Source: an uncultured Phocaeicola sp. | GTDB taxonomy: Bacteria; Bacteroidota; Bacteroidia; Bacteroidales; Bacteroidaceae | NCBI GenBank assembly: GCA_944320135.1 | Contig: CALUGI010000007.1 | Coordinates: 33,776 to 97,775, forward strand | Reading direction: 5' to 3' | DNA length: 64,000 nt | Part shown: positions 36,873 to 44,191 of the stretch, one piece after another | Layout of the letters: each line of letters begins with the position of its first letter | How positions within the stretch are numbered: position 1 is the stretch's first letter | Program-made: the position numbers and the translations under genes | Notes under the pieces: model-generated | Told to the model about the DNA's origin: nothing | Databases searched by the model: none | Seen by the model: the letters and a program-made list of their open reading frames with translations, nothing else

Positions 36873-37592
36873 ATGAAATTTGCAATAATATCGGCCGGGG
36901 AGGGTTCCCGGCTTTCGCAGGAAGGCATCCGCGTGCCCAAACCTTTGGTGCAGTTGAACGGAGTGCCGATGATTGACCGCCTGATCCGTATTTTTGCGGA
37001 GAACGGGGCGGATGAAGTGGCGGTTATCATCAACAATGAAGTCCCTCAGACAAGGGAGCATTTGGAAAGGCTTCAAAAGATGTCCGCCGTACCTTTGAGG
37101 GTTGTGCGGAAAACCACTCCGAGTTCTATGCACAGCTTCTACGAGTTGAGCCGTTATCTGAAGGAAGACCGCTTCTGCCTGACTACGGTAGACACGGTGT
37201 TCCGCGAGGATGAGTTCGCCCGCTTTATCGAGGCTTTCAAAGCGTCGGACAAGGACGGGATGATGGCCGTTACGGATTACATCGACGATGAGAAGCCGTT
37301 ATATATAGGTACGGACGACCGTTTGCGCATCACCGGATTCTATGACGCGGCGATGCCGGACACGAAATACATATCAGGAGGGATTTATTGCCTGACTCCG
37401 AAGGCGATAGACACGCTGGAATATTGTATCGGGCACGGGATGTCGCGCATGAGGAACTTCCAGCGCCAGCTGGTTGCCGACGGATTGCGTCTGGAAGCCT
37501 GTCCGTTCTCGAAGATACTGGACGTTGACCATGCCGGCGACATCGTGAAGGCGGAAGCGTTTTTAAACGGGAAATCAAACGAAATGCAATGA
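36873..37592 (+). CDS. Sugar-1-phosphate/alcohol-phosphate nucleotidyltransferase (LicC/IPCT-like)
   Basis: A 239-residue single-domain NTP transferase. The nucleotide-binding loop is SAGEGSRLSQEGI with PKPLVQLNGVPMIDR; TTVDTVF corresponds to the metal-binding Asp region and ISGGIYCLTP to the substrate region, with a second Asp at ILDVDHAGDIVKA. The short form without a left-handed beta-helix resembles phosphocholine (LicC) or inositol-1-phosphate cytidylyltransferases. Next to a CDP-alcohol phosphotransferase, the simplest reading is that it makes the CDP-alcohol donor; CTP specificity is inferred. Its stop overlaps the next start (ATGA). Confidence 0.8.
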   Translation: MKFAIISAGEGSRLSQEGIRVPKPLVQLNGVPMIDRLIRIFAENGADEVAVIINNEVPQTREHLERLQKMSAVPLRVVRKTTPSSMHSFYELSRYLKEDRFCLTTVDTVFREDEFARFIEAFKASDKDGMMAVTDYIDDEKPLYIGTDDRLRITGFYDAAMPDTKYISGGIYCLTPKAIDTLEYCIGHGMSRMRNFQRQLVADGLRLEACPFSKILDVDHAGDIVKAEAFLNGKSNEMQ

Positions 37593-38467
37593 CCATGCAA
37601 AGATACGCGGAAAAGATTCAAGTAGCGGGCGTAAGCCGGGGAAACGAATTCTCGCCGAATCATGTGGACAACGACGCGGCCATTTTCCAAAAGACGGCGG
37701 AAGAATTGGAAAAGATGGGTTGCGAAGTGTCGCTCTTTCCGGAAAAGGAGTTCGTGGACCGGTGCGTTCAGGCAGATTTTGTCTTCGACATGGCCCGCGA
37801 CAAGGCTACGGTGATCAGGCTGAAAGAGCTGGAGGATGCCGGAGCGTTGGTCGTCAATTCGGGCTATGGTATCGACAATTGCGTGCGGAAGCGGATGACG
37901 GAGCTCCTGATTGCGAACGGGGTGCCTCATCCGAGAAGCTGCATTATTCCGACGGAAGGGGGCTTTGCCCCGGACATTTTTCCGTGTTGGATCAAGAGGG
38001 GCGACTCGCACGCGATGGTGAAGGAAGACGTAGTGTATGTAGAGTGCAGGGAAGAAGCCGAAGCGGTGATGGCCGATTTCCGAAAGCGGAACATTCCGGT
38101 GGCGGTGGTCAACGAGCATTTGGTAGGCGATTTGGTGAAGTTTTACGGAGTGCAGGGCACGGATTTCTTTTATGCCTTCTATCCTACGGAGCAGTCGCAT
38201 AGCAAGTTCGGGCTGGAAGCCGTCAACGGAGAGGCGAGAGGCTATCCGCTTGATTTGGAGAAGCTATGGAGATATGCCGACCTCGCGTCGAAAGCGTTGG
38301 ACGTGCCCGTTTACGGAGGCGATTGCGTGGTGTCTTCTGCGGGTGAAATCCGCATCATCGACTTCAATGACTGGCCGAGTTTTGCGCGTTGCCGCGACGA
38401 AGCGGCTCCAAAAATAGCCGAATGTATCTATAACCGTATCATATCCAAACTTGAAACAGCAAAATGA
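37589..38467 (+). CDS. ATP-grasp-like protein of the head-group operon
   Basis: A 292-residue protein not matched to a named enzyme. It reads as a compact ATP-grasp protein: an N-terminal domain with VNSGYGIDNCVRKRMTELL (the place where ATP-grasp ligases have conserved Asn and Lys/Arg), WIKRGDSHAMVKEDVVYVE in the ATP-binding sheet, VVNEHLVGDLVKFYGVQ, and C-terminal GGDCVVSSAGEIRIIDFNDWPSF, which matches the D-x-N-x-x-P metal-binding loop. That layout recalls RimK and inositol-phosphate kinases of the ITPK type. A kinase or ligase acting on the head group is a reasonable inference. Both ends overlap neighbours by ATGA. Confidence 0.6.
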   Translation: MTMQRYAEKIQVAGVSRGNEFSPNHVDNDAAIFQKTAEELEKMGCEVSLFPEKEFVDRCVQADFVFDMARDKATVIRLKELEDAGALVVNSGYGIDNCVRKRMTELLIANGVPHPRSCIIPTEGGFAPDIFPCWIKRGDSHAMVKEDVVYVECREEAEAVMADFRKRNIPVAVVNEHLVGDLVKFYGVQGTDFFYAFYPTEQSHSKFGLEAVNGEARGYPLDLEKLWRYADLASKALDVPVYGGDCVVSSAGEIRIIDFNDWPSFARCRDEAAPKIAECIYNRIISKLETAK

Positions 38468-39402
38468 GCGAAACGAAAAGAGGACTTGAAGCGTCTTTCA
38501 AGTCGATGGATACCGAAGAATTTTTAGACATTTACTTCAACCGCCCTATAGGTTATGCGTGGGCGCTGCTCTTTAACCGTTTCGGAGTGCATCCGAATGT
38601 GGTGACCGTCCTGTCTATTTTTCTCGGAATAGCCGCCGGAGTGATGTTCTACTTCCCCGACATGAAGCATACCGTCATAGGGATTCTTCTGCTGATATGG
38701 GCCAACCATTACGACAGTTGCGACGGGCAGCTGGCCCGAATGACGGGAAAGAAAACCCGTTGGGGGCGCATCCTTGACGGGTTTGCGGGCGATGTCTGGT
38801 TTTTTGCCATTTATGCGGCCATTTGCTTGCGCCTGACTTTCCAGCCTCTTCCCTTCGGAATGGGGGGAGAATGGGGCTGGCGCATTTGGGCGCTTGCCGC
38901 CATAGCCGGAATATTCTGCCACAGCCAGCAATGCACGCTGGCCGACTATTACCGCAATATCCACCTGTTTTTCTTGAAAGGGAAGGCGGGAAGCGAACTC
39001 GACAACTCCAGACAGCAGCGCGAACTGTTCCGCAGCCTTCCGTGGAAAGGGAACTTTTGGTGGAAGGTGTTCCTGTTTTCTTACGGCAACTATACGCGCA
39101 AGCAGGAGCGGATGACGCCAAATTTCCAGCGATTCTACGCGCTTGTCCAGCAGAAGTACGGCGACAACATCCCTCAGGAGCTGCGCGACGAGTTCCGGCG
39201 GTCGAGTCTGCCTCTGATGAAGTACACCAATATCCTGACGTTCAACACGCGCGCCATCGCGCTCTACGTATCTTTGCTTGCCGGAGAACCGTGGGCGTAT
39301 TTCGTGTTCGAGGTGATTGTGATGACTTCCATATTCGTGTATATGCGCCACCGTCACGAAGCGTTGAGCGCATGTCTTTATCATAAATACTCCGGACGAT
39401 GA
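38464..39402 (+). CDS. CDP-alcohol phosphatidyltransferase-family membrane enzyme
   Basis: A 312-residue inner-membrane protein with several hydrophobic spans. The family motif starts normally, D84-x2-D87-G-x2-A-R-x8-G-x3-D105, but position 109, where the last Asp is expected, is Gly and the Asp is at 110 (LDGFAGDVW). Enzymes of this family transfer a phospho-alcohol between CMP and a lipid or alcohol. With a nucleotidyltransferase two genes upstream, the donor may be a CDP-head group rather than CDP-diacylglycerol. The soluble loop SRQQRELFRSLPWKGNFWWK and the tail are family-specific. It overlaps both neighbours by 4 nt. Confidence 0.85.
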   Translation: MSETKRGLEASFKSMDTEEFLDIYFNRPIGYAWALLFNRFGVHPNVVTVLSIFLGIAAGVMFYFPDMKHTVIGILLLIWANHYDSCDGQLARMTGKKTRWGRILDGFAGDVWFFAIYAAICLRLTFQPLPFGMGGEWGWRIWALAAIAGIFCHSQQCTLADYYRNIHLFFLKGKAGSELDNSRQQRELFRSLPWKGNFWWKVFLFSYGNYTRKQERMTPNFQRFYALVQQKYGDNIPQELRDEFRRSSLPLMKYTNILTFNTRAIALYVSLLAGEPWAYFVFEVIVMTSIFVYMRHRHEALSACLYHKYSGR

Positions 39403-40391
39403 AAGAAAAGTTCCGCAATCTGTTTTGGTTCTTCGGCATATTTGCCATTGTGATAATGCTCGCCACGTTTGACATGGATTACGGCGAGCTTTGGATGAAT
39501 TTGCGGCGGGCCGGAGGATGGCTTCCCGCCGTGATTTTTTTGTGGGTGTTCATCTATTATCTGAATGCGTGGTCGTGGTATGTGATTATACGCGACGGGA
39601 AGAGCGCGAAAGTGTCTTTCTGGAAGATATACAAGCTGACCATATCCGGCTTCGCCTTGAACTATGCCACCCCCGTGGGACTGATGGGAGGGGAGCCGTA
39701 CCGCATCATGGAGCTTAGCCCGTATGTGGGCGCCAGCAAGGCCGCATCTTCCGTGATTCTTTACGTGATGATGCACATTTTTTCGCATTTCTGGTTTTGG
39801 CTGACATCGGCCGTGCTGTACGTGTTTGTCGGCCCGTTGAACTGGGGGACAGGGCTGATGCTTGCAACGGTGGCGGCATTTTGTCTGCTGGCCATCTACT
39901 TCTTCATGAAGGGATACCGGAACGGAATGGCCGTGCGGACGCTGCGGATGCTCTGCCGCGTACCGCTTGTCAAGAGATGGGCGAAGCGGTTCAGCGTCGA
40001 GAAGAAGGATGCTTTGGAACGGGTCGACGCGCAGATTGCGGAGCTCCACAAGCAGCGCAAAAGCACGTTCTACGTTTCTTTGGGACTGGAGTTCGCCGCC
40101 CGCATCGTAGGTTGCCTTGAGGTGTATTTCATACTGAACATTCTGACTTCCGACGTGAGCTTCATCGCCTGCGTTCTGATTATGGCTTTCACTTCGCTGT
40201 TCGCCAATCTGTTCTTCTTCTCGCCCATGCAGTTGGGAGCTCGCGAAGGAGGATTTGCCTTAGCCACGGGAGGGCTTGCCATTCCGAGCGCGTTCGGCAT
40301 CTATACGAGCCTGATTACCCGCGTGCGCGAATTGTTTTGGATTATAGTCGGCGTGTTGCTGATGAAAGTCGGCAACGGCACTAAAAAATAA
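39399..40391 (+). CDS. LPG-synthase-TM / YbhN-like flippase-like membrane protein
   Basis: A 330-residue protein with about eight hydrophobic spans. Family signatures of lysylphosphatidylglycerol synthase TM region (UPF0104) are YYLNAWSWYVII, FALNYATPVGLMGGEPYRIMELS and the final FFSPMQLGAREGGFALATGG. In MprF this region flips aminoacylated lipids; in glycolipid pathways related proteins are proposed flippases. No soluble aminoacyl-transferase domain is present. Its place after the phosphotransferase suggests it moves the finished lipid or intermediate across the membrane (inference). Confidence 0.8.
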   Translation: MKEKFRNLFWFFGIFAIVIMLATFDMDYGELWMNLRRAGGWLPAVIFLWVFIYYLNAWSWYVIIRDGKSAKVSFWKIYKLTISGFALNYATPVGLMGGEPYRIMELSPYVGASKAASSVILYVMMHIFSHFWFWLTSAVLYVFVGPLNWGTGLMLATVAAFCLLAIYFFMKGYRNGMAVRTLRMLCRVPLVKRWAKRFSVEKKDALERVDAQIAELHKQRKSTFYVSLGLEFAARIVGCLEVYFILNILTSDVSFIACVLIMAFTSLFANLFFFSPMQLGAREGGFALATGGLAIPSAFGIYTSLITRVRELFWIIVGVLLMKVGNGTKK

Positions 40392-40397
40392 CGGAAA

Positions 40398-41123
40398 ATG
40401 AAAACAGACATTAAGGGAATTATCTTCGATTACGGGGGTACGATAGACACCAACAGCCGCCATTGGGCGGGAGTGCTTTGGGAAAAATACGAGGAATGCG
40501 GAGTGCCGGTCGACAAGCAGAGCTTCCGCGAGGCATACGTGCATGGAGAGCGCACCTTGGCCCGCGATCCGCTGGTAAAGCCGGAACACGATTTCCATGA
40601 TGTGTTGCGCATCAAGACTCGCATCCAGGCGGACTATTTGGTGAAAGCCGGAAAGCTCGCGCAAGAAAAGTCGCAGGAGTATGCCGCATCGGTGGCCGAC
40701 AGTTGCTACAAGTATGTGCTGGACGTATTGGAACATACGCGGCCTGTGGTGAAAACGTTGTCCGAACATTATAAATTGGTGCTGGTGTCCAACTTCTACG
40801 GGAACATACAAACCATCCTGAAAGACTTCGGATTGTCCGAATGCTTTTCCGGAATTATAGAGTCTTCCGTGGTGGGAGTGCGCAAGCCCGACCCGGCTAT
40901 CTACCGTCTGGGGGTAGAAGCGACGGGCTTTCCGGCAGAGAACGTGCTGGTTGTGGGCGATTCCTTTTCAAAGGATGTGGTTCCCGCCAAGAAGGTGGGC
41001 TGCAAAGTGGCTTGGCTTAAGGGCGAAGGTTGGGGCGACGAAGCGGTTGACGAGTCGTTGCCGGACATTGTGATTGGAGACCTTCCGGAGCTGCTGCCTT
41101 ATCTGTTGCCTTGTTTGTCGTAA
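40398..41123 (+). CDS. HAD-superfamily phosphatase of the head-group operon
   Basis: A 241-residue cytosolic protein. Motif I is unusual in form, FDYGGTIDT (Asp-x-Gly-Gly-Thr rather than DxDGT), so the second Asp that usually acts as acid/base is replaced by Gly. Motif II is VSNFYG, Lys is in GVRKPDPAIY and motif IV is VGDSFSKDV. FDxGGT/FDxxGT variants occur in working HAD phosphatases, so activity is possible but less certain. Together with the operon it may dephosphorylate a precursor or product. It starts 6 nt after the flippase-like gene. Confidence 0.8.
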   Translation: MKTDIKGIIFDYGGTIDTNSRHWAGVLWEKYEECGVPVDKQSFREAYVHGERTLARDPLVKPEHDFHDVLRIKTRIQADYLVKAGKLAQEKSQEYAASVADSCYKYVLDVLEHTRPVVKTLSEHYKLVLVSNFYGNIQTILKDFGLSECFSGIIESSVVGVRKPDPAIYRLGVEATGFPAENVLVVGDSFSKDVVPAKKVGCKVAWLKGEGWGDEAVDESLPDIVIGDLPELLPYLLPCLS

Positions 41124-41136
41124 TGGGGACGGAGAT

Positions 41137-42342
41137 ATGAAGAAACGACGGATTGCATTGGTCGACAAGCGCTACGCGCTGCCTTTTGTCTTGCTGACTT
41201 CGCTCTTTTTCTTGTGGGGATTCGCACATGCCATCCTCGACGTGCTGAACAAGCATTTTCAGGAGCTTCTTGCCATCACGAAGGCGCATTCTGCGTTGAT
41301 TCAGGCCACCATGTATATGGGCTACTTCATCATGGCCGTTCCCGCCGGACTGTTTATCACCCGTTTCGGCTATCGCAAGGGGGTGGTGTTCGGCTTGTTG
41401 CTCTATGGGGCCGGGGCGTTGCTGTTCATTCCCGGCCAGCATTGGATGTCGTTCAACTTCTTTCTTTTTTCGTTGTTCGTCATCGGATGCGGACTGACGT
41501 TCCTTGAAACGGCAGCCAACCCTTACGTTACCGAACTGGGCCCGAAGGAAACCGCTGCGAGCCGTCTGAACTTTGCCCAGTCGTTCAATGGCTTGGGGTG
41601 CATATTCGCCCCTATTCTGACGGGATTCCTTCTGTTTTCCGGCGATAGCGCGGCGCAGTCGGGCAACGTGGCTCTGCCCTATACGGTGATGGGGGGCGTC
41701 GTGTTGCTGGTGGGGCTGGTGTTTTCGAGGGTGAAGCTGCCCGAAATCAAGCATGAAGCGGAAGTGGACGATGCAGGCCGCAAGGTCAGTTTGTGGTCGC
41801 ACAGGCTTTTCGTGTTCGGTCTGGCTGCTCTGTTTTTCTACGAGGTTGCCGAGATTTCCATCAACAGCTTCTTTATCAATTATGTGACGGACAAGGGTTG
41901 GATGAATGCGCGCGAAGCGTCTGTCATCCTGTCGTTCGGGGGATTGGGGCTGTTTATGGCAGGCCGTTTTGCGGGAAGCTGGATAATGAGCCGGGTGCCT
42001 GCCGGGAAGATGCTGTTCTGGTGCGCTACAGGAACCCTCGTCACCACCGCCTTCGTGATGTTCGACGTGGGCTGCGTTTCATTGGCGGCCCTGCTTTGCG
42101 GATATGCCTTCGAAGCGATTATGTTTCCGACCATTTTCGCTCTTTCCCTGAAGGGGCTGGGCTGCCACACCAAACGCGCTTCTTCTTTTCTGATGATGTC
42201 GCCCGTAGGCGGAGCGGTGGGGCCGTTGCTCATGGGATGGATGGGCGATCATGCTGCCATGCACTGGGCCTTTGCCGTGCCTTTTGTCGGGTATGCGGTG
42301 GTATGGCTTTTCGCCCGGTATGCGATGTCCCGCCGGGATTGA
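41137..42342 (+). CDS. FucP-family sugar/H+ symporter (MFS)
   Basis: A 401-residue, 12-span inner-membrane transporter. The FHS/FucP family signature is strong: LTSLFFLWGFAHAILDVLNKHFQ, TMYMGYFIMAVPAG, FLETAANPYVTELGP and SRLNFAQSFNGLG. Relatives carry L-fucose, glucose/galactose or GlcNAc. A GGGACGGAGAT ribosome-binding site sets ATG 41137. It follows the HAD gene by 13 nt and ends at a strong terminator. The cargo could be fucose released by the PUL or a precursor used by the operon; sequence does not decide. Confidence 0.87.
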   Translation: MKKRRIALVDKRYALPFVLLTSLFFLWGFAHAILDVLNKHFQELLAITKAHSALIQATMYMGYFIMAVPAGLFITRFGYRKGVVFGLLLYGAGALLFIPGQHWMSFNFFLFSLFVIGCGLTFLETAANPYVTELGPKETAASRLNFAQSFNGLGCIFAPILTGFLLFSGDSAAQSGNVALPYTVMGGVVLLVGLVFSRVKLPEIKHEAEVDDAGRKVSLWSHRLFVFGLAALFFYEVAEISINSFFINYVTDKGWMNAREASVILSFGGLGLFMAGRFAGSWIMSRVPAGKMLFWCATGTLVTTAFVMFDVGCVSLAALLCGYAFEAIMFPTIFALSLKGLGCHTKRASSFLMMSPVGGAVGPLLMGWMGDHAAMHWAFAVPFVGYAVVWLFARYAMSRRD

Positions 42343-42388
42343 TGCAAAACGCGCCGCCGTTTCCATTGAAACGACGGCGCGTTTTGCA
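42343..42388 (+). terminator. Strong hairpin terminator of the rlmN-FucP operon
   Basis: Arms at 42343-42363 and 42368-42388 pair over 21 bp with one G-U pair and a 4-nt loop. It abuts the FucP-like stop codon and ends with GTTTTGCATT. It can also serve the convergent gene at 42412. Confidence 0.8.
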
Positions 42389-42411
42389 TTGAATCCGCCC
42401 GCTTTTCTTCT

Positions 42412-42960
42412 TTATTCGCAGAAGAATTGGCAAGCCTCCGGCGTTCCGCATCCGTGGTGTCCCGGACAATGTCTCGGAGCGTCCCAACGCCTGTTGTTTT
42501 TCCGTCCGTCCCATTTTTTCGGGCCGAAGTTTCCGGCGGCAGGAGCGAACACCTTTTCCAATTGGCGTGCGTTCAGAATCTTCTTGAAGGATTCGAAATA
42601 TTTCTTTTTCGTGTCGAGCACTTTCTGCTGCCTGTCGAGACGGTTTTGCATTGCCTGTTCGATTTCTTCGTCAGTGCGGGAGGCGTTTCTCTTTCCAGCT
42701 TGCGCCTCGTCGGGTTTGCGGCAGTCCTTCAACGCTTGCAGGTATTCTTTGTAGAGCGGAATGAACTTGGCTGCCGTGGCGTCGTCCAGCATCAGTCGGT
42801 TTTCCATCCTCTTTGCCTGAAACTCCATCATCTGCTCCGGCGTAGGGCGCTGGCGTTGTTTCCGGGGCTGCTTGTCGTTGTCAGAGCTTTGTGCAAATAC
42901 GTTGCTTCCGCCCAATACGAATGCGAAAGCCAATGCCAAAAATAAACGGTTTGTTCTCAT
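42412..42960 (-). CDS. Spy/CpxP-like secreted protein with Cys/His-rich tail
   Basis: A 182-residue protein with a signal peptide ending at NVFAQ. The body is helical and highly charged (PTPEQMMEFQAKRMENRLMLDDATAAKFIPLYKEYLQAL, KVLDTKKKYFESFKKIL), the pattern of the LTXXQ/Spy family and the Bacteroidota DUF4890 type. The last 25 residues are unusual: HCPGHHGCGTPEACQFFCE carries four Cys and three His, suggesting metal binding or disulfides. Spy-like proteins are periplasmic chaperones or stress sensors. It diverges from the AraC regulator, which might control it. Confidence 0.65.
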   Translation of the reverse strand: MRTNRLFLALAFAFVLGGSNVFAQSSDNDKQPRKQRQRPTPEQMMEFQAKRMENRLMLDDATAAKFIPLYKEYLQALKDCRKPDEAQAGKRNASRTDEEIEQAMQNRLDRQQKVLDTKKKYFESFKKILNARQLEKVFAPAAGNFGPKKWDGRKNNRRWDAPRHCPGHHGCGTPEACQFFCE

Positions 42961-43092
42961 TGTCGTAAGTTTTAATGTGAATAATAATTGCTAATTCAGC
43001 GCGCTTTGAACATTTGACAGGCTTTGCTGGAGATGGTTTATCGGCGTAATATAATTTAACTTTGCCGAAGATTCGTTCAATCTTTTAATCCC

Positions 43093-43100
43093 TACTTTTG
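43093..43100 (+). promoter_or_regulatory. -7 box of the AraC regulator gene
   Basis: TACTTTTG fits TAnnTTTG and lies 16 nt before ATG 43117. A second match, TAACTTTG at 43057-43064, is further upstream. No clear -33 element is seen for either. Confidence 0.4.
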
Positions 43101-43116
43101 CAGAAAACGACATCCC

Positions 43117-43959
43117 ATGAAGCATACAGACGGACAGACGGAACCGATGAAAGTGATATTCAACTACAACAACGTGTTTTTCAGCTTCTTCTACGACGAC
43201 GCGAGCGCCTGCATCCATCGTTCGCACGAATATGCGATGAACTATGTCTATTCGGGCGAGATGGTTCTCGACAACGGCAGGGAAGAAATCCATGCGGGGA
43301 AGGGGGAATGCGTGTTCATCCCTCGCGACCATCATATCACGATGCACAAGAAACCGTGCGGCGGGGAGCGCTATTGCGGCATATTCCTGAGCTTTACCCG
43401 CAGTTTCCTCCGCGAAATGTATGCAAAACTCGGCTGCAGCCAGGAAGAATCGGGCATGTCGAAACCGGAGATGCGTGCGGTGAAACTGCCGAATACCCCG
43501 GAGATTGCCAGCCTGTTCGCTTCGATGACCCCTTATTTCAATGCAAAAGAGCGGCCGAACGACGACTTCATGCACTTGAAGCTCCAGGAGGGCCTGCTGG
43601 CTTTGCTGCATATCGATAGACGGTTTGCGACGCTGCTTTTCGACTTCAACGAATCGTGGAAGATTGACATCCTCGATTTCATGAACGAGAACTATATGTA
43701 TGAGTTTTCGCTGGAAGAACTGGCGCATTATACGGGCAGAAGTCTAGCCACTTTCAAGCGGGATTTCAAGAAGCTGAGCGACCTTACTCCCGGAAAATGG
43801 CTGATGCGCAAGCGTCTGGAGGTGGCATACGGACTGATGAAGGAGGGCGGAAAAAAGATTGTCGACGTGTATGCCGAGGTGGGGTTCAAGAATCCCTCGC
43901 ACTTCTCTACGGCTTTCAAGAAGCAATACGGCATTCCGCCTACTGCCGTTTCTGCGTGA
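43117..43959 (+). CDS. AraC-family transcriptional regulator
   Basis: A 280-residue one-component regulator. The N-terminal cupin-like sensing domain covers about 15-110 (HRSHEYAMNYVYSGEMVLDNGREEIHAGKGECVFIPRDHHI). The C-terminal double helix-turn-helix covers about 190-280: FSLEELAHYTGRSLATFKRDFKKL and IVDVYAEVGFKNPSHFSTAFKKQYGIPP. An alternative start is the internal Met at 43147. No receiver or membrane domain. The ligand is unknown. It could regulate itself, the divergent Spy-like gene, or the downstream hydrolase. Confidence 0.9.
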   Translation: MKHTDGQTEPMKVIFNYNNVFFSFFYDDASACIHRSHEYAMNYVYSGEMVLDNGREEIHAGKGECVFIPRDHHITMHKKPCGGERYCGIFLSFTRSFLREMYAKLGCSQEESGMSKPEMRAVKLPNTPEIASLFASMTPYFNAKERPNDDFMHLKLQEGLLALLHIDRRFATLLFDFNESWKIDILDFMNENYMYEFSLEELAHYTGRSLATFKRDFKKLSDLTPGKWLMRKRLEVAYGLMKEGGKKIVDVYAEVGFKNPSHFSTAFKKQYGIPPTAVSA

Positions 43960-44030
43960 AAAGCAGGGGGATGAACTTCTCGGAAATGACATTTGAGCCT
44001 TACAGCAATGCCTTTGGGCGCATTTCGCGC

Positions 44031-44038
44031 TATCTTTG
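44031..44038 (+). promoter_or_regulatory. -7 box upstream of the alpha/beta hydrolase
   Basis: TATCTTTG is a full match to TAnnTTTG. It would give a leader of about 150 nt to ATG 44192, containing GC-rich hairpin-prone sequence. The 232-nt spacer 43960-44191 has no supported gene. Confidence 0.45.
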
Positions 44039-44191
44039 CCCTTGCAAACCCAGGAGGGAAAACAAGGGTTGCAGCGCGCTCGTCTGCCGGAAGAATGCGC
44101 CCGTCCGTTTCCGTAAAGGCGGCGGCCCGTTCTCCGGAAAGCGGCGGGAAACAGTTCATCTATCGTAGCACTCAAAAAAAGACAAACCGAC

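Noticed and set aside
44031-44191. Possible riboswitch in the leader of the alpha/beta hydrolase
   Set aside because: Several GC-rich hairpins are possible, but none matches a riboswitch core I recognise.
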